From Diaporthe sp. PMI_573 (taxonomy: Eukaryota; Ascomycota; Sordariomycetes; Diaporthales; Diaporthaceae): a DNA stretch of 64,000 nt. The DNA lies in contig JAJTUP010000027.1 in assembly GCA_021399435.1 (NCBI GenBank), positions 496,001-560,000 on the forward strand, given 5' to 3'. Under the pieces are notes generated by a model, which saw only the letters and a list, made by a program, of their open reading frames with translations, ran no database searches and was not told the DNA's origin. Below are positions 37,603-50,250 of this stretch, in pieces; position 1 is the first letter of the stretch, and each line of letters starts with the position of its first letter. The translations under genes and the position numbers were made by a program.

Positions 37603-38854
37603 TGACATGGTCAGGCAAGGCAAATGAATCAGATGGGAGAGAGTGACACCAGAGCCTTGTTAGGATTTGTTTTCGACGGGCATCACCTCGTGGTTGTGAG
37701 TATGTCGACAGGCTGTCAACTAGTTCATCTAAGCGCAGGCATCATATTGATTTCAGCCGTCAACAGTCAACGCGAAGGCACACTTTTTGACGTGGACTTC
37801 GTCATTCTCTTCCCACCTGTGTGTGCCACGCACGAGTTGTACCGTGAGGCCCCATATGTCTGGGTGTGACTTGACGGGTAGAGTACGCAAATTCAGATGA
37901 ACAAACTCGGTGAGATAGCCTTCCGCAGGGTAACTTTTCGCGGGACGTGCCCTTTGGGACACAAGAAACCTTCTTTTAGGATGATCGGCGAGACTGCACA
38001 TCTTGATAGGAGGGGTTATTCGCTTCCTGTGCACTCTTCGGTACTTACAGGCGTTTCAAATCTCCGTCAGCTGTACAAGTCTCCTTGAGGGGCGAAAGTC
38101 ACCCGAGGCATAGGTTGCAGGGCAAACCACACCGGGTAATAGCTCAAGGCCCAGACTCGACAGGAGTGTCGCCCAAGTTTGGGCAGGTGACGGGGAATTC
38201 CGTGGTCAGCCGTCTTTGGCCGTTCAGTATGCTTGTGGCAAACAACTAAACAGTAAGGTAAAATGCCGTGCCTAGTTCGTTTTCGGTCTCCTCGAGTGGC
38301 TGTTTGAACCGGATCGGCGGGCCTCCGGCGAATGTGCCGGGTTATCAGACGGAGAGCAGCTGCATGTGTGGACCGGCAGCCCGGGGGGTGTGTCGTTGGG
38401 ACAGGTATCTACAGAGTACCCAGGTTCTCGCTGGGCACCGCCGTTCGGGACTGTGACCAGTAGCTTCTGGTCCCTGCATAGGGACCTGTCACGGTCTGTG
38501 CAGTGGAAAGCGGTCCGACGGGGGTCGCTGGCAGGGTAGGGCAAGCAGAGCGAACATGGATGAAACAGAGATGCAACGAATGGGAGAGGGGAGGACGAAA
38601 TAGATGGCCTTGGCTGATATGCCTGCTGGCCTACATAACACAGCCCATGGACGCGCCTCGTCACCCTCTCGCATGGTATGAAGGGATCCGAGCTGACAAT
38701 GAGCTGGGTTGGGTTGGGTTGATCGTGGTTGAGCTTGAGTTGGGCACACAGTGGGAGAGGGTTGAGGAGAGCTTGGTGGAGCGCGTGCACTGCCACCTCG
38801 TGGACCTGGTCAAGCTGGCTGGCAGGTCTGGCGCGGTTGTGCCTGGAAGACACG

Positions 38855-38884
38855 GAAGGCTTGGGAAGGCTTGGGAAGGCTTGG
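38855..38884. repeat. GAAGGCTTGG decamer repeat
   Basis: Three tandem 10-bp copies seen directly. Confidence 0.85.
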
Positions 38885-39303
38885 ACGCCGAGCGGCCAGG
38901 GCTGAGGGAGGGGCCAAAGGTTTGCGTAATGGCCCTTGGGGGGACGGCAGGTTCGGGAGCGGTGGCGGTAGCGGTAGCGGTCTGGCGATGATGACCTTCT
39001 CGTATCTACGGATTATTGTTGGTCTGCGTTGCTGTCCAGGCAACCAAAAAAGCCAGGCAATCTGGGGAAGACAAAGGAAAAGAGAGGGCTGGAATGCTGT
39101 GGAGTGCATACCAGGCGCCGGCGGCCGTGGTGCCATGATAGCCTTAAATGTGATGGAGCCATATCCGCCACTAACAGGCAGCCCAGGCCCCCCCCATGTG
39201 AGGCCTCGTCACCCCAGCACCCAGAGACGGAGTACGGGACTAGGCCTACCCAAACGAGTATAGCCTGCACCACTTGACCCCCCAATCCATGCCGCCAACC
39301 CTG

Positions 39304-39350
39304 GTTGCTTGGGGTGCTTTGGGGTGCTTTGGGATGCTTTGGGTGCTTGC
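39304..39350. repeat. GGGGTGCTTT decamer repeat
   Basis: Four to five slightly imperfect tandem 10-bp copies in the Snc upstream region. Confidence 0.85.
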
Positions 39351-39728
39351 GTGGTGGCGCTGACTGGTGCTTTCTTTCAGTGACGCCAGCCCAAATTCCC
39401 ACCTCAGACAGACCTGTTTCGACTCGGCACGAACCCTGCAAGAGTCCTGCCTCAGCAACCAAAGCGAAGTGTCTCAGCTGTTCATAACCTCCCGACTCCG
39501 TCTGCGACTTCCAAAACCCTGCCGCTCCCCGTCACTTTCCTCTCCTCCTCCCCTACGAATAGAACCTCTGACTCTGCATCAAACTTACGATACCCCCGCT
39601 CATCGAGCCATCAAATCCAGGCAATAAACGAAGCGCACCTTGTTTTCTGTTACAATAGACATCACTCACTCCCGCCCGATTGATCCGACGTCTCCAACTT
39701 CCTAGCAAAATCACACACAACCGCCGCA

Positions 39729-40676
39729 ATGGCTGACAACCACTCCCCATACGACCCCGATCCGCGACAGGGACGCGGCGGAGACAGGAGGACACAAGCC
39801 CTGCAAGCGGTAAGTCTTTTTTCATCATCCGAGAAATCTGCATTTCATTCCGCCAGGAGCCTCCGGATTGCGATGGGTCGAGACCCGACGCCTTTCTGCC
39901 GCTGCGGCCGGATTGGAGCGACGTCAGCGCGCCGCCTGCATCGTCGGCTACAATCCTTCGGCAGCACATCTTCGGCAGCACGACCGTGAAGCTTTCGAAC
40001 CGAAATGGCCACAAAAGAATCCCAGCTCCCGATGTCCATGATGAGCCTTTGAACGTCCGTGGCGACTGTTCAATCAGCGGTCGGAGACAGCCGAGAAGGG
40101 GCGACAGTGTCGCCTCAGGCGCCCAGAACGTGCCAAGAAGAGAGCCGTCGCCCGCACAAGAGAACAACACGCGCATTCTCTACATCCAGCACCGAGCATC
40201 CGCCTGCCCCGGCAATCGATGAAGCATACGGCCACTCTCGAGACGCCATGCATTCGCAGTTGGGGCTTCTGAGCCCATTGTTATCGCAGACCTGTGGAAG
40301 CAAGTGTTTTGCTGGTGCCAGAGAACTAACGCAGGCGCATTCTGTAGGAAATCGATGACACCGTCAATGTCATGCACGATAACATCCAGAAGGTCAGGGA
40401 GCGCGGTGAGAACCTGGACCACCTGCAGACCAAGACCGACAACTTGGCCAACCAGGCCCATGGCTTCCGCCGCGGCGCCAACAGAGTGCGAAAGCAGATG
40501 TGGTGGAAGGATATGAAGATGCGCATGTGCTTGATTGCAGGCGTCATCATCCTGCTCCTGATCATCATCGTACCGAGTATGTGGAACAAACTCTCTCCGG
40601 CTGGCCTTGTTCATTTAATGATGGAACTTTACTGATGTTCGTCCTTGCAGTCGTGGTTACTCAAACCGGCAAATAA
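39729..40676 (+). CDS. snc1: synaptobrevin-like R-SNARE (Snc1/2) of exocytosis
   Basis: Three exons: 39729-39809, 40348-40576 and 40651-40676, giving 111 residues, the usual length. A short variable N-terminus is followed by the SNARE motif (about residues 28-83) with the zero-layer arginine R46 in VRERGENL. Next come the family block [21 protein letters not shown] and a C-terminal membrane anchor ([16 protein letters not shown]) with a few lumenal residues (VVTQTGK). The Cys at the membrane border matches the palmitoylated site known in Snc proteins. The role is the vesicle SNARE pairing with Sso/Sec9 at the plasma membrane and in endocytic recycling. Intron 1 is 538 bp, far longer than the other introns in the window; it has an ACTAAC branch point about 20 bp before the CTGTAG acceptor. 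Confidence 0.93.
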
Positions 40677-41945
40677 GGAAATAATCGGTTGGCTCAAGCT
40701 GGAGACGCAAGACATCATGGCATCACTACGGAATGAATACGACTAAGTAAATGATCGATTGCATGACTGTCGATCTCGCGGGCTTCGGGACGCATCCTCA
40801 AGACGGGACATTGACGAGGGGAAATGGATGGCTGGCAGGCGTGTGAGCCTCGAGCTACCTAGCAAGGGGTGGAGTTTTCTAGCTTTGATTTCGACCGGTC
40901 TTTTTTGATGAACCTAAACTCACGTCCGGTTATGACCAACCAACGACGGGGGGCAGTTTCGCCGCGTGCTCTTCGCCTCGAGCCTTACGCCAGGTCGCGG
41001 CCTGGGTCCCGAACCTCCATGTAGGCTGCTACTAGGCCTGGAACGAAGCAAGCACTCTTAACGCGGGAGACTGTATGTACGATGGAATGGCAAATGACTT
41101 TTTTTTTTTTTGCAAATCACTTAATGGAGACACTCACGACAACGCCTCGACGCTCGCCCTACATGCACAACGTGACAATGAGCCCTCGTACAACGGAGTT
41201 CCAGCCGTGGGCTGTGGTATGTGTGCTCGGGTTGCCGCATAGGAACACGAGCTTAATCTTAGCTAGTGACGACACGGCTGCAGAGTATGGTGGAACCCCC
41301 AGCCCAGACCCCTCGCGTGTAAGTCAAGCTGTCTTGTACGCACTATGAGTACGCAGTGGGTAGGTACCTTCCATCATCCTGGGTACCTGGGTACCGAGTG
41401 CGAATGGTGTGCCTGGCTTCGGCTTCTTTGCCCTGGTGGAGGACATGGCGGCTGAGGACCATGGGCCCATACTTTAAAGCAGCAACTGTGACATGGCAAC
41501 CCAAGAGCAGAGCAACTGACCGCCCCGTAATATACCTGGGTAGAGGTATGCATAGCCTACTATCCAACCCCGAATAGGGAGAGTTGCCGGTGGAGGCTGG
41601 CTCTGTGGGAACCCGAAAGCCATGTACCTCAGAGACCCATCGCTCGTCATGTCATTTCTACTCAGGCCGAGGTGTCTCGCGTTTACAGTACGAAACCATT
41701 CGTCGGAGCCAGCTACCTGGGGTGGGCCGCACTGGGGCATCAGATAAAAACATTCGCGCGCCCAAGACCTGAGCACGAGTTCCCCGGTGTTCCCTCTGGA
41801 CGAACGGCGTGAAAGCCGAGGGGAAAGGGTGGATCAGGAGGGGCATCTGATAACTTTGTACCGGGATGGGCTCTCCAACCCATGCCCCATGGTGTGCCAA
41901 GGTGCCGAAATGAGGGAATGAGGCCTGCTGGAGAAGAGGAGGGAG

Positions 41946-41976
41946 GTGGTGGTTGTGGTGGTGGTGGTGGTGGTGA
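41946..41976. repeat. GGT triplet repeat
   Basis: GGT/TGG triplets in tandem with one TTG and ending in GATGATGG, in non-coding DNA. Confidence 0.8.
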
Positions 41977-42566
41977 TGATGGCAATTACTATTCGTCGGT
42001 CCGGAACCGATACTCGTTGCTGGCCCTATGCAGGTGTCGACGATCCTCTCAATGCAAGGCTAATACTATATTGTACATTCACTCTAGACATGCTCTGGAT
42101 GAACTCGCCCTGGCGGGCGCGGGGGAGAGCGTCGGCGAGCACCCAATCACGATCTGCAGGGCAGAAAACGGTTGCGAGGCTAGCAGACTGGCTGGACTTG
42201 CTCGGTGGTGCGAGGAGCGGCTTCGGCGATCGGGTTGGGCCTTGGAAAAATCCCTCCTTGGCCGTCCCAAAAGCGCCCCTCCTCCCCCACGCATTTTTTG
42301 GGTGGTGGAGCCATAGGCCGGACGGAGCTTACCCAGGCCGCACCCCAGTCGGCAAGCACACAGCACATACAATTACACACCCGATTCTCTCCTTTGGTCT
42401 CCCTCTCCCTCCCTCTCTTCTCTGCGTCCTCCTGTGTTAGACACTCTCCGCTCCGTAGCTGACTGGCCTTCTCTTTCTCTTTCGATGTTGACCGGGTGAC
42501 AAGCCAATTTCCGCTTTTCAACTGGGTTTTGTCGTCTGCGCATTCGAGTCAGAACGGCAGATATCG

Positions 42567-42573
42567 TGAGTCA
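42567..42573. promoter_or_regulatory. Gcn4/CPC1-type site TGAGTCA
   Basis: A perfect palindromic TGAGTCA lies 358 bp before the arg-6 start codon, with a partial CGAGTCA 22 bp further upstream (42545-42551). Gcn4/CPC1 activates amino-acid biosynthesis genes through TGA(C/G)TCA, so the position next to an arginine gene makes it a likely general/cross-pathway control site. The site is seen; its function is inferred. Confidence 0.6.
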
Positions 42574-42891
42574 ACAACCAGCCCTCCGCGCCCCAGACCT
42601 GGTATGGACCCCAGGGTTGGCAGAACAAGGCAATGGCAAGCCACTACGCAGGTTCCGGCAGCATGAGACGATAGCACAGGGCGGTCATCTGCGCGTGTTG
42701 GAAATCATCACACTTCCAGGCGGAGGACTCCTGTGTGGCAGGACCCAGATCTCCCCACCAGATACACATCGAGACTCGCAGAGTCTGGGAGCCTCACGTC
42801 TCGTGTGTTGCCGCCACCTGCTACGGAGCCAATTGACCTGCTGCCAGCTTGCTGCTGCCACAAGTACCCTGTGTCCCTTCTGCCCGGCTAA

Positions 42892-45715
<2,824 letters not shown>

Positions 45716-46378
45716 GTGGCTACTTTGGGGTGACAGAAGAAGACGCTACAGACATGGGTCATGACATGAACGGGCTTGACCTGACGGACAATGACATACG
45801 TCCGAGTGATGCATTCTATCACAGTCGATGCGCCAGGAACATTTTCGGGATGTTTCCACGGCGCCAGGACCTTACATTGTCGTTAGGGGGTCGCTGGGTC
45901 AGTTGTTTTATTTGTGCCGGCTTCAGTTACGGCTACCTGACCCGGGAGGGGGGGGGGAAGAGGAGGGCTGCGAAGGCTTGGCGGGTGGATGGAGGCACTG
46001 CAGTTTTATTTGAGGCATCTGGCGTTCTGGGATAACCAAAAGGGTATAAAGCGGTTGTGCATCTTGCTGTACAACTCGAATGATTTACTTTCCGAAAGTC
46101 TTGTCTGTTTATAGTTGGGTTTTGTAGCGGTAGATCAGAGAATCGCTCAAACAAGTTGCCAGTTTAGGACTTGTGCGACTGTCTGTCGAAGTGGTGATTT
46201 CCAGATTGAAGTCCAGGCGAGACCATTGTGTCAATGTTGATTGTGAAGATGATCCCTGCCGCTTACGTAAACCACTGGCCCGCATGTGCTCCAATTGCAC
46301 GCGTCATATCGCAACTTTTCGCCGATGGCCAACATCAGACCCGACGACGCTTGTCCAGTCCGTGAAAAGCTCCCCAAG
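45716..46378. other. intergenic, arg-6 3' flank and mrp2 promoter
   Basis: 660 bp without a gene. It has a G10 run near 45948. The frame of mrp2 is open upstream to 46286, with another ATG at 46325, but homology starts at 46379. Confidence 0.5.
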
Positions 46379-46969
46379 ATGTCGATGTTCCGGGCGAAGA
46401 AGCTCGACCTGGGCTGCTTCGTCAACATCAAGGTCATCCGCGACCACACCAAGCGGAAGGTGTACGAGAAGCACGAGGCGGAGAGGTACGTCCGCCCGCC
46501 CGCCCTGACCAAAGCAAACCGCGTGCGCACCACTGCCCGCTTGCTGGTCTGGGGCAGCTCCCTGTCCCGAAGAGAAGAATGGACCAGGAAAGGACAGGGC
46601 AATGCAAGGGCTGACTCTTTTCCCAACTACAGACAGGCCCTCCGCTACATCATCCGCAACACGACGCTCCCGCCGCGCGTGCGCGCGGAGGCCCAGCTGC
46701 AGCTGTCGCAGATGCACTGCTACACGAACCCGACGCAGATCCGCAACCGGTGCATACTTGGCGGAAAGGGGCGGGGTATCTTTAGCGACTTCAAGATGTC
46801 GAGGGTAAGCATACTACCATGGATCGGTCACGCCAACCCTGGTTACGGGGCTGGGGGAGGCCATTGAGGATGGTGATGGTTCGCTGACTGCGGTGGGGAC
46901 GTATAGTATAACTTCCGGCTACAGGCAATCGCGGGCTCTTTACCTGGTGTGCAGAAGGCTAGTTGGTAG
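46379..46969 (+). CDS. mrp2: mitochondrial ribosomal protein uS14m (Mrp2)
   Basis: Three exons: 46379-46485, 46633-46804 and 46907-46969, giving 113 residues, matching the usual 110-115. It is a small-subunit protein of the mitoribosome. Recognisable family blocks are MSMFRAKKLDLGCFVN, VIRDHTKRKVYEKHE, RYIIRNTTLPP, QIRNRCILGGKGRG and the C-terminal NFRLQAIAGSLPGVQKASW. Unlike bacterial zinc-type S14 it lacks CxxC pairs. An in-frame ATG at 46325 would add 18 residues (MANIRPDDACPV); I preferred 46379 because the family begins with MSMFR. All three exon junctions restore conserved sequence. Confidence 0.94.
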
Positions 46970-47665
46970 AAGGACAATCCGTTGACGAGGAGAAGAAGAC
47001 CTGGAGACTCGATGGAGCAACGGCACCGGCCTTGGCTGGTCGGCCATGGTCTTGCAAAACGCTGCAATGGCGAGCAATTCATGGGCGGATGAGAGGGATG
47101 GGCTGCCATTGTGTACTGGTAAGCTTCGCAAGGAGATCGATGGCGGCTCGAGATGAGCAGGCCTTGTAACATCAACACTTTACGGGCGGAGGACAAGCCT
47201 CAAAAGGTACAAGAATATCAAAGACAAACTCCCGATCAAGTCAATTGTCTGGCAATTCCTATTGTGTGTGTTTGTTTGAAGGTCATTCATGTATCGAGTG
47301 TGCTTGGGCAAGCAAACACTGCAAGCCCATTGGGGGCAAGACTTAGCAAACAGCGACATAAAGTTGGGACTGGACTTATTGTGCGGACAACCTGTGGAAA
47401 CGGACACGCTTTTGTTGCCTCTCTTTCCCATTGCCTGGAATGCCACGGATGACTTTCCAGTCTGAAGTGGTGTCCATGAGACGTCGCAACGTCGCGCCTT
47501 CCAACTATTTAACAACAGCGAGACCGAATTCTTGCAGCAGCCACACCACCACACCACCACCCCTCCGTCTTCTCCTCTTCCTCCAGCTCCTCCAGCTCCT
47601 CCAGCTCCTCCAGCTCAGTGAGACAACCCGCACGACAGAAGGTCCTGCGACAAGATTAACCCAAC
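46970..47665. other. intergenic, upstream of the Arb2-domain gene
   Basis: No gene supported. It ends in CT-rich leader sequence containing a 9-bp repeat (listed separately) and a (CA)CC-rich stretch. Confidence 0.5.
47581..47616. repeat. CTCCAGCTC 9-bp tandem repeat
   Basis: Four perfect copies 50 bp before the start codon of the Arb2-domain gene, probably in its 5' leader. Confidence 0.85.
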
Positions 47666-49287
47666 ATGTTTCGACGACGCTGGTCTGGTCTCCCAGAGGA
47701 CCCTTTCTTCCCTGCCGACTTGGAGAAACTCGGGTACGTGGACCACCTCACTTTGTCACTTTCTATGACTCTGCGACTTCTGGTCTCGCTATCGAAAGCC
47801 ATTTCGCATCACATCAAGAATACGCTGAGCGCATTGCAACACACCCACCGTGAGTGATGGCTAATCCCAATGTCCCAGCTACTTTGTCGAGCCCAAGTCG
47901 GATGAGATCCGTATGATCGACGACCCCAAGTACTACTTCAACTACTTCCGCTCCAAGAACATTCGCCACAACGACTGCCAGCGCTTCGCCTTCAACATGG
48001 CCGTCGAGAAACAGCTCATCCACCCGCGCCTCGAGGCCCTGGGCCTGACCAAGCTCGCCCTGCCCCTCGGCACCCCCACCACCGAGCCGCACGTCCCCAT
48101 CTTCGTCTCGCCGGACCTCAAGAACAAGAAGCGTGTCGTCCTTATCGTCGGTGAGAGCGAGCAGGAGCTCGGCGTCATCGCGCACAGGGTCATCGGCGGC
48201 GCGGGCGGCGTGGACAACGGCAGCATGGTGGACTTCGCCAGGGCGCTCCTCCAGGACCACCACGGCAACGACCAGAGCCAGAAAGAGAACCTTGCCAACG
48301 GTAGCAGCCGCCCCACCGCCACCACCAACACTACTCCCGGCCTCGTCCTCGCCAACACGGGTGAGCTATGGTGGTGGCCCGAGGGCGGCCGCGGCCTCAC
48401 CACGCGCGGCGCGCACGGCGCCCCGATGCGCAGCGCCGTTCACTGGGGCCGGTTCCGCGACGACTACGACCCTACAAACGTCCACACGGTGCCGCGCAAC
48501 GGAAGCCCCGTCGCGCATATCAGGTGCTTGTTTGAGGAAGTCCTGGGCAACGCCGACCTCGTGGCCGCAGACGCCGTGGTGCAGGTTGTCGGGGTCGGGG
48601 ACGGTGCGTCGACTGTGGAGCGGGTGCTGGACGGGTCCTGGGCGCGCTTTGGACATAGGGTCGGGTGCCTCGCCATGTGTGGCGGTGGTCTTGATGCTGA
48701 CTCGGTACGGGATATCGGGTTCAAGACGTTCCTGAGGGAGGTGAGTTTGTGGATCCCCTCATACTTGTGCTGCGACTGACGTCGAACTCGCCCCCTTCTC
48801 TTCTCGTCCATGCTAAGAACGTATTTTTGAAACGTGACAGAAAGCCCGCCTGTACATCACCTGCCACGAGCCGGCCGGCACTCTCATCTCCGGACCCGAC
48901 GGCAACGACATGACGGTCCTCCACACGGACTACGGCACCTACGTCTTCAGCTCTGGCGAGCGGTACTACACAGAGCTGGGGCTTATCAAAGCGAAGGACG
49001 CCCTGCTCGCCTGGCTGGCCGAGGTCGACCGCGCCGGCGTTGGCTACGCCAATCCCGAGGTTGCGGTCACCTATGCCGATGAATACGTAGGCGGCGACGC
49101 GCAGACTTGGGCTGAGAGTGGCGAAGGTGGCGGTAGTGGTGTGCGAGAGGACGGACCGCTTAGTGGGGCTGCTGCTGCCGCGGCATTCGAGAATCCGACG
49201 CCCGAGGAGCAGAGGGACGCGGGGCTGGAGATTATCAGCCGGGAGGAGTGGGAGGATCGCGTGAAGAGGGAGGGCAAGAGCAAGTAG
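47666..49287 (+). CDS. Arb2-domain protein
   Basis: Three exons: 47666-47733, 47879-48740 and 48841-49287, giving 458 residues. The N-terminus reads MFRRRWSGLPEDPFFPADL, then YFVEPKSDEIR and YYFNYFRSKN. An alpha/beta-hydrolase-like Arb2 core follows (about residues 75-370). It includes VVLIVGESEQELGVIAHRVIGG, GLVLANTGELWWWPEGGRGL, VQVVGVGDGAS in the nucleophile-elbow position, and the closing CHEPAGTLISGPDGN and YGTYVFSSGERYY. Asp stands where hydrolases have a Ser nucleophile (GVGDGA), so catalysis is unlikely. In fission yeast Arb2 belongs to the Argonaute siRNA chaperone complex, and the same fold is fused to class II histone deacetylases (Clr3/Hda1). Stand-alone fungal proteins such as this one are of uncertain role. 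The C-terminal 90 residues are acidic and Ala/Gly-rich. Confidence 0.85.
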
Positions 49288-49683
49288 GACGCTGCTGTCC
49301 CTGACAATGTCTTTGTTATCGGCAAGCCTACAGAACGGGACTGAGGCTCGCGAGACAACAGCACTGAAATCGTTGCGGCCAGACGATGCTTCGAGGTCCA
49401 CAGATAAAAGGGGTCATCGAAAATGGAGATATGCCGGTTTTGACTATCTCACATGGCTTGTGACACATGCTGACAGGAGATTATCTCATTATCAGCCACG
49501 TGGACATAATGATGGTTCAGATACTGAAAGTCAGAATGGTATCAATAGCAGGCCTGCTGCTCCCTGTGATAAAGAGATACTAACCACCAGCCTGTAAACC
49601 GTAATGAGGGCATCACCTCATTGCTTTAGGTGTCCGCTACGCGGCCACAGCATCTATAGTGGACCACCTGGGCAGTGCTTGCT

Positions 49684-50018
49684 ACCAATCCTCCTGTAGG
49701 ATGAACCTACTACAGGATAACCTCTTATGGAACGGCCTCCCCTAGGACAAACTCCTAATTGCATCTTTTAGGACACCCTATTATAGAATCGCCTTCCTAA
49801 GGAAAACCGCCCCCCAAAAAAAAAACTCCGACTAAGTAATTTCCTAAAGGATAAGCTTTTATAGAGCAGCCTCCTATAGGGCAACCTCCTACAGAATAAT
49901 CTCTTATAGGATAACCTCTTATAGGACAACTTCTTATCAAATGACCTCGTATGGAATAGCCTCCATTTGGGAAACCTACTGTGGGAGAACCTTCTGCTGC
50001 ACAATTTCCTCTGGTAAC
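49684..50018. repeat. degenerate 15-bp minisatellite with palindromic core
   Basis: About twenty units of 15 bp, consensus AACCTCCTATAGGAY, run head to tail with one interruption (49808-49838, an A-rich insert). Units differ at many positions, so the array is old or fast-evolving. The core TCCTATAGGA is a perfect dyad, and many variants keep it through paired changes (TTCCTAAGGAA, CCCCTAGG). On the minus strand two of three frames are open and read as five-residue periodic peptides (SYKRL-type and PIRGY-type). I regard these as a by-product of the 15-bp period. Confidence 0.85.
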
Positions 50019-50069
50019 CCAGATAGAAAGTAAGCCAACCACAGGAGGGATTCACAATGACGTTTTCAC

Positions 50070-50095
50070 TTTTTTTTTTTTATAAAAAAAAAAAA
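50070..50095. repeat. perfect 26-bp T/A palindrome
   Basis: Twelve T, then A-T, then twelve A: a perfect inverted repeat that could extrude as an AT hairpin. It lies 155 bp downstream of the minus-strand gene's stop codon and could act in 3'-end formation. Confidence 0.8.
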
Positions 50096-50250
50096 GGAAA
50101 AGAAAAGAAAAGAAAATGGGCCGTGTTACTGTAACAATGTATGTGATAGATCATATGGGCTGCTGGTATCCTCACCTAGTCCTATACCAGGTGACTGCCC
50201 ACTGTGGAAGAGATACCCCCTGTCATCTGGACATGGCCTGCCAGGAGTCT

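Larger units (their letters stand above)
37603..39728. other. 2.1-kb intergenic region with decamer repeats
   Basis: No gene supported. Repeats seen are GGGTT x3 at 38706-38720, GAAGGCTTGG x3 at 38855-38884, GGTAGC units near 38955-38980 and a GGGGTGCTTT decamer array at 39304-39350. The last 300 bp are CT-rich, as expected for the leader and promoter of the Snc gene. Confidence 0.55.
49288..50250. other. convergent intergenic region with minisatellite
   Basis: It lies between the 3' ends of the Arb2-domain gene and the mitochondrial membrane-protein gene. The first 390 bp hold nothing I recognise; the rest holds a 15-bp degenerate minisatellite and a perfect T/A palindrome, listed separately, then AAAAG units at 50093-50115. 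Confidence 0.7.

Noticed and set aside
38706..38720. GGGTT repeats as telomere-like sequence
   Set aside because: Only three units, not the fungal TTAGGG repeat, and deep within a gene-bearing region.
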